Under the pieces are notes generated by a model. That model made no database searches, was not told the DNA's origin, and saw nothing but the letters and a program-made list of their open reading frames with translations. 40,788 nt of DNA from Armatimonadota bacterium (GTDB lineage: Bacteria; Armatimonadota; Fervidibacteria; Fervidibacterales; Thermosaccharophagaceae): contig JANXAS010000028.1 in NCBI GenBank assembly GCA_025062195.1, forward strand, positions 1 through 40,788, given 5' to 3'. The position numbers were made by a program, and so were the translations under genes. Positions 25,568 through 33,345 of this stretch are shown one piece after another (the first letter of the stretch is position 1; every line of letters starts with the position of its first letter).

Positions 25568-26200
25568 ATGGCAATTTGGAGCCGCAAAAATGCTTTCCGG
25601 GGGGCATTCACGCTAATTGAAATCGTTGTCGTAATGGCTATTATAGCCCTCGTGATATCGCTTGCGCTGCCTAACTTCGCTGCCTACTATGAAGCTGAGA
25701 GGATGCGTTCGCTGTCAAGGCGGATCATCGCCTGCATGAAGTATGCTCACCAATATGCTGTAAGCCGAAGATGCATTGCTGTAGTATCGTTGGATGAAAA
25801 CGAGAGAGTTATACAAGTCCTTGTGCCAAAGGAACATGTATCAGTGGATGCCATTCAGTCCGGCGAGATAGACATTCAATCCGAGTCGGTATCGGAATTG
25901 ATCGTCGGAACTAACAGGTATCAACTCCCAAGCGAGTTGGTGATGTTGCTCAATGACAGGTGGGTTGAATTTTCGCCGGAGAGATTTGTGCCAGCTAAGG
26001 AAAGGCAATTTGGCGTTGTGAAAATACCCGATGGAGTTGAAGTTGAAATTGTTGACACAGAGAGCGGTTCAAAGCTTGATAGCATTATGTTTCGTCAGGA
26101 CGGGACCGCAACTGGCGCAATGGTGAACATGAAGGGATGGCGAGGCTTTCAAATCACAATCCAAGTTGATCCAGTCACTGCAAGAGTGAGCGCCGAATGA
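25568..26200 (+). CDS. gspH: Minor pseudopilin GspH/FimT-like
   Basis: The protein has a 13-residue basic leader ending in Ala, then FTLIEIVVVMAIIALVISL, the prepilin helix with Glu5. The body of about 180 residues (RMRSLSRRIIACMKYAHQYA, then strand-rich parts ending in GWRGFQITIQVDPVTARVS) fits the GspH/FimT group. The start is uncertain. The ATG used gives a normal leader; an in-frame ATG at 25505 inside gspG would give a longer one, and open frame continues farther back as an overlap with gspG. Ala instead of Gly before the cleavage site is unusual but tolerated. A 530-base spacer separates it from gspI. Confidence 0.82.
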   Translation: MAIWSRKNAFRGAFTLIEIVVVMAIIALVISLALPNFAAYYEAERMRSLSRRIIACMKYAHQYAVSRRCIAVVSLDENERVIQVLVPKEHVSVDAIQSGEIDIQSESVSELIVGTNRYQLPSELVMLLNDRWVEFSPERFVPAKERQFGVVKIPDGVEVEIVDTESGSKLDSIMFRQDGTATGAMVNMKGWRGFQITIQVDPVTARVSAE

Positions 26201-26732
26201 GAGACATGCTCTCGCTTTGGTGGTATGCCTCCCTTAAGTGGCGGTAAGGGTGCATAAAGCGAGCCCTAAATGTTGGGGTGTTGTTAGCCGCTGACACTTA
26301 TGGAATACTTGCAATCTTCTCGCCACTAAGAAACTTAGCATGGGCGTGGTTCAAAGGTGTTCGTAGTGAGGCACGAAACGAAGCTTGGTGCCACCAAAAC
26401 GCTGCTTTGTTAAAGCCATCTTCAGAAATTAAAGGTGGCATCCAATGCGAGCCTCCGAGGTATCGTGGCTTGCACGAGATTGTTGTTCATCTTCTGTCGC
26501 CAGCGGGGAACGATATTGCAAATATCCGTTTCATGTGACGCGTGCATCATGTCATAAAAATGCTTTCGGTGAAATTCCGCCCCCATTCGCATCGTGATGG
26601 GGATGAATTCCCACGCACGCCGGATGCTACTCTAATTTTTGAGGGTGTGAAGATAGTATGAACCAGTAGCCTTTGAGCATGGTGTGAAAACGGTTTAATA
26701 TCGACGCTGTCCAACCAAAGGTGATGCAAACA
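26201..26732. repeat. Spacer with a repeat inside the secretion run
   Basis: This 532-base gap splits gspH from gspI. It contains a copy of the TTCGTAGT-GGCACGAA-CGAAGC repeat at 26360-26395 and no credible gene. Other parts of the gap resemble no family seen elsewhere in the window. Confidence 0.5.
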
Positions 26733-27269
26733 ATGAAGTTCGGCGCATTCAATCATCGGCTGTTTTTCACGAACACCGTATGCGGGATGATGAATTCAAG
26801 CACTGCCGCCTTTACGCTCCTTGAACTGCTGATTGCGCTCGCCATCACGGTCATAGCTGTGGTTGGAATAGTTCGTGGCGTTAGCAACGGGCTTATGGCA
26901 GTTCAATCGCTCTCAAAACGAAATGAGGCGATAAATCTTGCGAGGATGAAGATGGAAGAGTTGCTCACTTCAATGGATGAGCAAACGGATGAGCAAGAGG
27001 GCGATTTCGGTGAAGCGTTCCCACAGTTCAGGTGGGAGGCTCAAATTTCCGATGCACAAGTTGAAGGGCTGAAGGTTGTAACGGTAAGGGTGATTTGGCG
27101 TGAGGGGGTTAATGAACGGGCAGTCTCGCTCAGCACACTCATTGGGCAGGAGAAGTTAACATCGTTACCGCCGTCGGAGTCTGATGGCGAATCGCAAAGC
27201 AGGGGCGAGCCTTCAGAGGGCGAGAGTTTGAGCGCCACTACCGGGGGAGGTCGGGATGAAGCGCAATAG
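26733..27269 (+). CDS. gspI: Minor pseudopilin GspI
   Basis: A prepilin-like protein with AAFTLLELLIALAITVIAVV as cleavage site and helix, Ala at -1 and Glu5 present. It continues with LSKRNEAINLARMKMEELL, typical of GspI, and ends in a Ser/Glu/Gly-rich tail. The start is unclear: ATG here follows AAAGGTGAT; GTG at 26721 and ATG at 26790 are alternatives, the last leaving a seven-residue leader. It overlaps gspJ by 14 bases, so translation is probably coupled. With GspJ and GspK it should form the pseudopilus tip. Confidence 0.85.
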   Translation: MKFGAFNHRLFFTNTVCGMMNSSTAAFTLLELLIALAITVIAVVGIVRGVSNGLMAVQSLSKRNEAINLARMKMEELLTSMDEQTDEQEGDFGEAFPQFRWEAQISDAQVEGLKVVTVRVIWREGVNERAVSLSTLIGQEKLTSLPPSESDGESQSRGEPSEGESLSATTGGGRDEAQ

Positions 27270-28218
27270 CTGCACTCCAACACATGCTTGCACTGCATCA
27301 AAACTCTCTGGGATGACATTGGTTGAGTTGCTTGTCACACTGACCATTGCGACGCTGCTTTTTGGTGGACTTGTTTTTGTCTTTAGGGCAGTGGGGCTTT
27401 CAGAACAAGTTTGTGAGGAGCAGTTGGTGTTGATCAGAGCGGGGCGAGTTGCGCTTGAACGAATTTCAAGGGACTTGCGCAGCTGCTATCCGATGCGCGT
27501 GCAAATTCCCGAAGAGCTTGCTGGCATCAGTGCCATGAGTCTTACCCGTGAAAGCTCAACGGCACAAATTAGCTCTTCGGGCATCTTGCGCTCACCAAGC
27601 GGCTCAACCGGTATAACGACACCAAACACAATCCTCACATTCCTCACAGAAGACAATTACAATGAGCGCTTGCAACTTGACCAGGATTCACTCCGCTTAA
27701 CTGCCGCTGCCAATGACCCTCGTTCACACGAACAGCCATCGTATGACATCGTTGAAGTCGCTTACTATATTGACATTGACCCGGGGACAAGTGAGGAGGG
27801 TTTGGTTAGGGCAGTCGGATTGCTGCCCGGTTTAGTGAGTGAAAGAGCTACTGGTGAGGAGCAGAAGAGAACTGTGCTTTCGCCGAACATCTGGGCGCTT
27901 AACTTTCGCTACTTCAACGATACCGACTCTCAATGGTTGGATGAGTGGCATGACTTTGAGAAGTTGCCAGCTGCTGTTGAAGTGACAATTGGTGTATTCC
28001 CAACGAGGGCGATAGAGCAGTTGCGCTCCCAAAGGGTTGACCAAAAGTTGGTATCGCCATTAATCTTGACGACCGTTTTGCCCATAACCATCCGACATGT
28101 TCCTACTGCTCTGAGCCTTGAGCAATTACAGCAGGGACAGCGAATGCAGGGAGCGCAAGAGGGACAACAGCTTGGTGGGGAACAAATCGCTGAACCAGAC
28201 GAAGAAAACACGCGATGA
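27256..28218 (+). CDS. gspJ: Minor pseudopilin GspJ
   Basis: The leader MKRNSCTPTHACTASKLSG is followed by MTLVELLVTLTIATLLFGG, giving Gly before the cleavage site and Glu5. The region AGRVALERISRDLRSCYP and a strand-rich body with VEVAYYIDID and NIWALNFRYF...WLDEWHDFEKLPAAVEVTI match GspJ. The C-terminal 45 residues are rich in Gln, Gly and Glu and are probably disordered. GGGGGAGG lies before the ATG within the end of gspI. At 320 residues it is longer than usual (about 200). Confidence 0.87.
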   Translation: MKRNSCTPTHACTASKLSGMTLVELLVTLTIATLLFGGLVFVFRAVGLSEQVCEEQLVLIRAGRVALERISRDLRSCYPMRVQIPEELAGISAMSLTRESSTAQISSSGILRSPSGSTGITTPNTILTFLTEDNYNERLQLDQDSLRLTAAANDPRSHEQPSYDIVEVAYYIDIDPGTSEEGLVRAVGLLPGLVSERATGEEQKRTVLSPNIWALNFRYFNDTDSQWLDEWHDFEKLPAAVEVTIGVFPTRAIEQLRSQRVDQKLVSPLILTTVLPITIRHVPTALSLEQLQQGQRMQGAQEGQQLGGEQIAEPDEENTR

Positions 28219-28359
28219 AATTTGTAACGGCATCTTGCGGTTAAATTATGAGCGCTGTTCTTTGCTCAAGAGTTTGGGCAGTTAGCCACCGTAGGCGATG
28301 GATGAAGATGAATCAAAAGTTCTCGGTAAAGCGAGAAAGGAATAGGTGAGCGTCAACCC

Positions 28360-29991
28360 ATGAGCTTGAATGGCACTTTTGTTAGCGCCCATCTTGCGGA
28401 TCGTGATAGAGCGATTGCACTCATATTCGTTCTTTGGCTTATAGCGGTGCTTGCTTTGCTTTCGGCGTCCTTGCTTTTAACCGTGCGCATGGAGGTTCGC
28501 AGCAGCGCGTTGCAGGAAGACGAAATTAAGGCTTACTATCTTGCAAGGGCTGGTATTGCGCATGCGCTGCGTCTGCTGTCAACCGACGAGATGAGCTTTG
28601 ACAGTTACAGCGAGCAATGGGCGCTCATTGATTCGGAGAAGGAAGGCGCATTGAATGATGTGGGAAGGTATATCGTGCGAGTTGAAGATGAAGCTGGGAA
28701 GTTGAATTTAAACATAGCAACGAGGGACGAGCTTGTTCGCTTCTTCGGTGACGAAGCGCTCGCCGACGCAATTATTGATTGGCGGGATGAGGATGATATC
28801 CCTGCAGCCTACGGTGCTGAGGCGGACTGGTATCTATCCTCTGGGCTGCCATACAAGCCGCGCAACGCCCCGTTTGAGACATTGCACGAATTGCTTCTTG
28901 TGCGCGGTATGACTATAGATTGGTTTTATAACTCCACCCAATATTCGGCATATAGAGTTTACGATGTTGAGGGGCAATCCGCATTGCCGCTGCATGACTG
29001 CTTGACAACATATTCAGCCGTGCCAAATGTAATGCCGGATGGCTCACCGCTTGTAAACTTGAACGAGGCATCGGCTGAGGAGATGAAAAGGGTTTTGGGT
29101 GATATCCTTACGGACGAGGAAATAGAAGCGATTTTGCGATACCGTGAAGGAGCGCCATCGCAGCAGGGCACACAGCGCCCCACAGGTCAAAGACCATCCT
29201 CGGAGCGACCGGCAAATCAGCCATCTGCGCCCACACAAGGTGGTGAACGCCCACAAAGTTTGGCACCGCCTGCAGGTGTGCCGTCTGGGGCGGGTTTCGG
29301 ACAAGACACAACACCGCAGATGGGTATTCAGATTCCACCAAACCGAGCAGCGATTCAACGCCCGCCCAGCTCCGTTCCGGGCGACGGACAGAGTGTTGAA
29401 GGTGCCCCGCCGCAAGATATAAATCAAGACACATCACAGCAGGCGGCGCAGGCAGGTGAAATTCGGCGGGCAGTCTCATCAAATAGGTTTGGTTCACTGG
29501 CTGACCTCTTTTCCGTGCCGGGATTGCCCACCGATAAGGCACGGCAAATAATTGACCGAGTAACTATATGGGGTGGCAGAGCAAGATATAACGCCATCAA
29601 TATCAACACAGCGCCGCTTGAAGTTCTGTTGAGTTTGCCGTGGATGACTCAAGAGATAGCGAACGACATTGTCTCGTTCAGGCAGCACCGTGGCGCTTTT
29701 GAGTCGCTCTCGCAGTTGCTTGACTTATCATCAATTGATGAGCGCTCATTCAGGCAGATAATTGACAGGGTGAGTGTGCGCACACAGGTGTTCCGAATTA
29801 TATCGGTGGGTTGGATGGACAGCGGTGCACGCTATGTAATAGAGTGTGTTATTGAGCGCATATTAACGCAGCCGTTAACAGGCGAATCTGTGCAGGGCGT
29901 GGAATCTCGCACGGCAAGCCCTTCGGGACAGCCATCCAATGCGTCGCAAAGCAATGTGACATTTGTAGTGCGCTACTGGCGGGAAAGGTGA
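28360..29991 (+). CDS. gspK: Minor pseudopilin GspK with long Pro/Gln-rich insert
   Basis: The N-terminus DRAIALIFVLWLIAVLALLSASLL is the GspK-type prepilin helix, which lacks Glu5; here Arg-Ala stands where Arg-Gly is usual. The body has helix-hairpin-helix units: GKLNLNIATRDELVRFFGDE (about 113-132), SPLVNLNEASAEEMKRVLGD and ININTAPLEVLLSLPWMTQE with SFRQHRGAFESLSQL. Residues 265-370 are a low-complexity stretch rich in Pro, Gln, Gly and Ser that most relatives lack; it splits the protein in two folded parts. GspK caps the pseudopilus with GspI and GspJ. The stop overlaps or abuts the next gene, so expression is coupled. Confidence 0.88.
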   Translation: MSLNGTFVSAHLADRDRAIALIFVLWLIAVLALLSASLLLTVRMEVRSSALQEDEIKAYYLARAGIAHALRLLSTDEMSFDSYSEQWALIDSEKEGALNDVGRYIVRVEDEAGKLNLNIATRDELVRFFGDEALADAIIDWRDEDDIPAAYGAEADWYLSSGLPYKPRNAPFETLHELLLVRGMTIDWFYNSTQYSAYRVYDVEGQSALPLHDCLTTYSAVPNVMPDGSPLVNLNEASAEEMKRVLGDILTDEEIEAILRYREGAPSQQGTQRPTGQRPSSERPANQPSAPTQGGERPQSLAPPAGVPSGAGFGQDTTPQMGIQIPPNRAAIQRPPSSVPGDGQSVEGAPPQDINQDTSQQAAQAGEIRRAVSSNRFGSLADLFSVPGLPTDKARQIIDRVTIWGGRARYNAININTAPLEVLLSLPWMTQEIANDIVSFRQHRGAFESLSQLLDLSSIDERSFRQIIDRVSVRTQVFRIISVGWMDSGARYVIECVIERILTQPLTGESVQGVESRTASPSGQPSNASQSNVTFVVRYWRER

Positions 29992-29996
29992 GGGGA

Positions 29997-31598
29997 ATGT
30001 TTAGAAGGAGCTTTTTTGTCGGATTTGATATTGGCGAGAGGGAGCTCAAAGTTGCAATATTGCGCCGACACGGTTTGGATGTTGAGATAGTTGGTCTGAA
30101 CAGAACGCAGTTGCAGTCCGAGGGCGAGGAGAGATGTGAGGAAGTCGGCAGGAAGCTGTCTGAGTTGCTCTCGTTGCATCGCGTGAAGAGCGCTGCAATT
30201 TGTGCCTGTGTGCCGATGACGGCATGCACGGTGCGCAGGCTCACTCTACCGCCGGTGAGAAAGTTGGAGACGATTGAACAGCTCGTTCAGATGGAGGCGC
30301 AAAATCAAATACCGCTCCCGCTTAGCCGCGTCGCTTTCAGCTATATTGTGCAAGCTCTCAGACATGATAGCATACATGTGTTAGCCGGGATGTGCAAACA
30401 TGAAGCTATTGAGTTCCTGTTAAGGGTGGCTCATATAGCGGGGTTTGAGTTGCGCTTGATCGTTCCATCGGTGCTTGCCTGTTGGCATGCGGCGAATGAC
30501 GAGGCGCTTAATGAGCGGTTGACTTGCGTGGTTGATATTGGGGCGACGAGCACCGACATAGTGGTTGGGCATAGTGATGCTGTCTTTGTGGCGAGGAATG
30601 TCCTTGTGGGCACGGGACAGCTTTTGAAAGCCATCTCTGAGGATGCGGGTTGCTCCTTGGAGGAAGCTGAGTGGAGGATGCGCAGAGGTGGGATTGAGTT
30701 GGAACTCTTTGACGAGCGCAAAGCCGACAACGCCGTTAAGAACTCGTCCGTCCTCAATTGGCTTTTGAAGCTTGAGGAGGAGATTTTGAAGACGGCCCAA
30801 ATAGTTGAGCGCTCATTCAACGAGGTTATCAAAAAAATCCTTTTGTGCGGTGGCGGTGCGCTTATACCAAATCTCGCCGAGTGGCTTGGGAGACGATTAG
30901 GGGTAAGTGTGCGATTGCTTGATATGCCGAGGCTATCCGGAGGTTATGCGGGGTTGATGGACAAGAGCGAGTTTATGCCGATGACCGCTGCTTTCGGGGC
31001 AGCGCGCTCTTTGGCTTTGCGCAAGCCCACGCTCAATTTCGTCCCGCAGAGTAGATTTAGGTTGGCGGTTACCCAGAGGATATGGAAGCAAGCTGCGATA
31101 CTGCTCTTTGCCGCAAATGTTGGGTTGATAGTGTTGGCACTCTCATACGGCTCACAGCTGAAGAAGTTGCAATACGAAGCTGAGGCAATGGCGAGGGCAA
31201 TTGAAGAGAGACGCTCACAGCTGCGCTCAGAAGTTACTGTGGGGAATTTTTCGCCGACAGTGATGGCTATGCGGGATTTGCTCTCAGAAGCATCCGATAT
31301 CAGGGGAGATTGGCTTGAAATGCTTTATGGATTGAGCATGGCGTTGCCAGAAGGAGTATGGCTGAATGAGCTTGAATGCACGCGCGGGCGTGAAGTCACA
31401 ATGCGCGGCACAGCTTTAAGCTATCGCCTGTTTGATGAGGCTGTCCGTTCCATTAGGCAATTGGGAGCCGGCGATAATAAACAAATCCCGATGTTCTCAG
31501 ATGTGATTGTTGCGGGAGTTGTGAGCCGCGAAGTTAATGGCAGAACTGTTGTTGACTTCAGATTAATATGCACCTTAGCTCATCAAGGCACACGGTAA
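29997..31598 (+). CDS. PilM-PilN fusion (GspL-like inner-membrane protein)
   Basis: The first ~345 residues are an actin-like ATPase of the PilM type: phosphate-1 loop VGFDIGERELKVAIL, phosphate-2 loop VVDIGATSTDIVV and adenosine motif LLCGGGALIPNLAEWL. A membrane helix follows (AAILLFAANVGLIVLALSYG), then a coiled coil and a periplasmic PilN-like domain ending in FRLICTLAH. Fused, this equals GspL of type II secretion, whose cytoplasmic half is PilM-like, but the intact nucleotide motifs are closer to PilM. The ATG here follows GGTGAGGGG; a GTG at 29988 overlapping the gspK stop is the alternative. PilO and PilP-like genes follow directly. Confidence 0.87.
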   Translation: MFRRSFFVGFDIGERELKVAILRRHGLDVEIVGLNRTQLQSEGEERCEEVGRKLSELLSLHRVKSAAICACVPMTACTVRRLTLPPVRKLETIEQLVQMEAQNQIPLPLSRVAFSYIVQALRHDSIHVLAGMCKHEAIEFLLRVAHIAGFELRLIVPSVLACWHAANDEALNERLTCVVDIGATSTDIVVGHSDAVFVARNVLVGTGQLLKAISEDAGCSLEEAEWRMRRGGIELELFDERKADNAVKNSSVLNWLLKLEEEILKTAQIVERSFNEVIKKILLCGGGALIPNLAEWLGRRLGVSVRLLDMPRLSGGYAGLMDKSEFMPMTAAFGAARSLALRKPTLNFVPQSRFRLAVTQRIWKQAAILLFAANVGLIVLALSYGSQLKKLQYEAEAMARAIEERRSQLRSEVTVGNFSPTVMAMRDLLSEASDIRGDWLEMLYGLSMALPEGVWLNELECTRGREVTMRGTALSYRLFDEAVRSIRQLGAGDNKQIPMFSDVIVAGVVSREVNGRTVVDFRLICTLAHQGTR

Positions 31599-31638
31599 GT
31601 TTAAGCTGCTCCTAAAAGAGGATGTGAGGTGTTTATTG

Positions 31639-32259
31639 ATGGCACAGCCCTTGAGTGAGGGGCAAGTAACTGTTAGGGGACTGAATTTGCGCTTCTTGAT
31701 CATTCATGTGGTGCTCGCATTGCTCTCCGTTTTCATTTTGGCTTTCTGGGTGGCACCGATGCGAAGCGCGACTCGTCAAATGTATAGGGCGCTTGAGGAC
31801 CAAAAACGACAGTTGAAGGAACTTAACAGGCAAGCTCAATTGGCAAAGCAACTTAAGAGGGATTACGAGAGGTTGAGAAGATTAGTTGGCTTGCCGTTGA
31901 AGAAGTTTGAGCGTGGCAAGCTGATATCACAGCTTGTCTCAGAGGTGAGTGAGGCAGCATCTCAGTGTGGGCTTAGCGTGAGCGCCTTTCAGCCGGGTGA
32001 GCCTATTCCTGAGCGAGATGGGCGCTGGGTTATGGTGCCAATTGAAGTGACGATGGATGGGACGATGAAAGCGTTGGCACATTTCCTTGCAGCCTTGCGC
32101 AGGATGACGCCACTCACAATTGTTGAGAGAGTGGTTCTGAGCAGCTCACAAGATGGCGCTGATAGAATGCGCATTCAAATGCGCATCTCAAGGTATGTGC
32201 TTATTGAGAGTGATTCATGGGCGACTTCGCAACGCAGCGGCGTAAGGATGCCGCGGTGA
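31639..32259 (+). CDS. pilO: PilO/GspM-like inner-membrane protein
   Basis: A 206-residue single-helix protein: a short cytoplasmic start, helix FLIIHVVLALLSVFILAFWV, a coiled coil (MYRALEDQKRQLKELNRQAQ...), then a ferredoxin-like periplasmic domain with VSAFQPGEPIPERDGRWVMV and PIEVTMDGTMKALAHFLAAL, which is the PilO pattern. In the machine it pairs with the PilN part of the preceding fusion. The ATG follows GAGGTG; the GTG at 31624 is less likely. Its last four bases overlap the next start. Confidence 0.85.
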   Translation: MAQPLSEGQVTVRGLNLRFLIIHVVLALLSVFILAFWVAPMRSATRQMYRALEDQKRQLKELNRQAQLAKQLKRDYERLRRLVGLPLKKFERGKLISQLVSEVSEAASQCGLSVSAFQPGEPIPERDGRWVMVPIEVTMDGTMKALAHFLAALRRMTPLTIVERVVLSSSQDGADRMRIQMRISRYVLIESDSWATSQRSGVRMPR

Positions 32260-33218
32260 TCATTGTGAGGTTTGAGCTAACGAAGCGTGATGCAATCATA
32301 CTCGGCATCTTCATTCCGTTCCTGGTCGCGTGCTGCTATGCATATGTAAGACATGCAACTTCGTCGGGAGCGCCAGCTCAAGCGGGAAGGGAAGCCACAG
32401 GGGATGCCTCTAAGTCCGCCGTTCAATCGGACTTTAACGATGCCAATGTTGGCGGTGCTCGCGATGCCGACATTGAAAGCTTCATAAAGAGGCGTTTGGA
32501 GAAGACACAAAGGTATTCTGTGATATGGCAGCGCAGTGTATTTAAACCTGCAACTTTAGGTCGCAGTGTGAGCAGTCGCCATACAACAGCTAATAAAGCA
32601 GTCTCCACACTGCTTCCACCGTTGCCCCCGCCAATTGGCACTCAGGCTCAGCCGCAAAAGCCGTCAGGAAGTGCTCGTGAGCCAAGTGAGTATCGTCCCC
32701 CGGAAAAGCCAAGGGATATAGCATACACGGCATTCGTGTTGGTGAATGGTAAGCCGATGGCTTTGGTTGAAAAGACGAGCACTAAGGAGGGCTTCTATGT
32801 CCAAGAGGGGGATTATGTCTTTGGGATGCGTGTAGTTCGCATAGCATCTGATGCAATTGAACTTGAGCATGATGGGCGCTCAATTTACTATGCGCTTGGT
32901 GAGAATAAGGAAAAACGGGAGCTGATGGCTCGCACTGTCTCCTCACAAAAGGTATCGCAAACTGGCACTTCAACTCCACAACAACAGCCAGCAGCACAGC
33001 AGGCTGCAAAGGTGGAGCAAACCGGGCAGGTTCAGCAAATTCAGCAGGCTGAATTACAGCCTGTATCTCCACCGCCACCACCAGCCGGTCTTGACGAGCG
33101 TTCAAGGTTCTTTGAGCGTATGATGCGGCGCTTGCGCGAACGCTACGGAGACAACATACCGCCGGATGTTATGGAGCGCATAAATCGCTTCAGAAGAAGG
33201 TCGGAGGAGGGGAGTTAA
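32256..33218 (+). CDS. PilP/GspC-like inner-membrane linker protein
   Basis: One N-terminal membrane helix (AIILGIFIPFLVACCYAYV) is followed by a Pro-rich linker, a small beta domain (YTAFVLVNGKPMALVEKTST, YVQEGDYVFGMRVVRI, IELEHDGRSIYYAL) like the homology region of GspC/PilP, and a Gln/Pro-rich tail ending in a basic helix. GspC and PilP join the inner-membrane platform to the secretin, encoded next. I chose GTG, whose GTGA overlaps the pilO stop, a common coupling; an ATG at 32217 would overlap by 43 bases. Whether it is closer to GspC or PilP is not clear. Confidence 0.78.
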   Translation: MIIVRFELTKRDAIILGIFIPFLVACCYAYVRHATSSGAPAQAGREATGDASKSAVQSDFNDANVGGARDADIESFIKRRLEKTQRYSVIWQRSVFKPATLGRSVSSRHTTANKAVSTLLPPLPPPIGTQAQPQKPSGSAREPSEYRPPEKPRDIAYTAFVLVNGKPMALVEKTSTKEGFYVQEGDYVFGMRVVRIASDAIELEHDGRSIYYALGENKEKRELMARTVSSQKVSQTGTSTPQQQPAAQQAAKVEQTGQVQQIQQAELQPVSPPPPPAGLDERSRFFERMMRRLRERYGDNIPPDVMERINRFRRRSEEGS

Positions 33219-33345
33219 AAGTCATACGAGAGCTAACTTAAGAGCTTAAGAGAGTCGTGATTGCTGTATGAATTACGAGTGCATCGTCGGTGATGAGTTC
33301 TTTTGATGTCGCATGAATTTGAGCTATTTATGAGGTGAGGTAAAC

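Noticed and set aside
29108-29542. Minus-strand open frames opposite the Pro/Gln-rich part of gspK
   Set aside because: Low-complexity CAG/CCG-type codons leave the opposite strand open by chance; there are no starts with ribosome sites.
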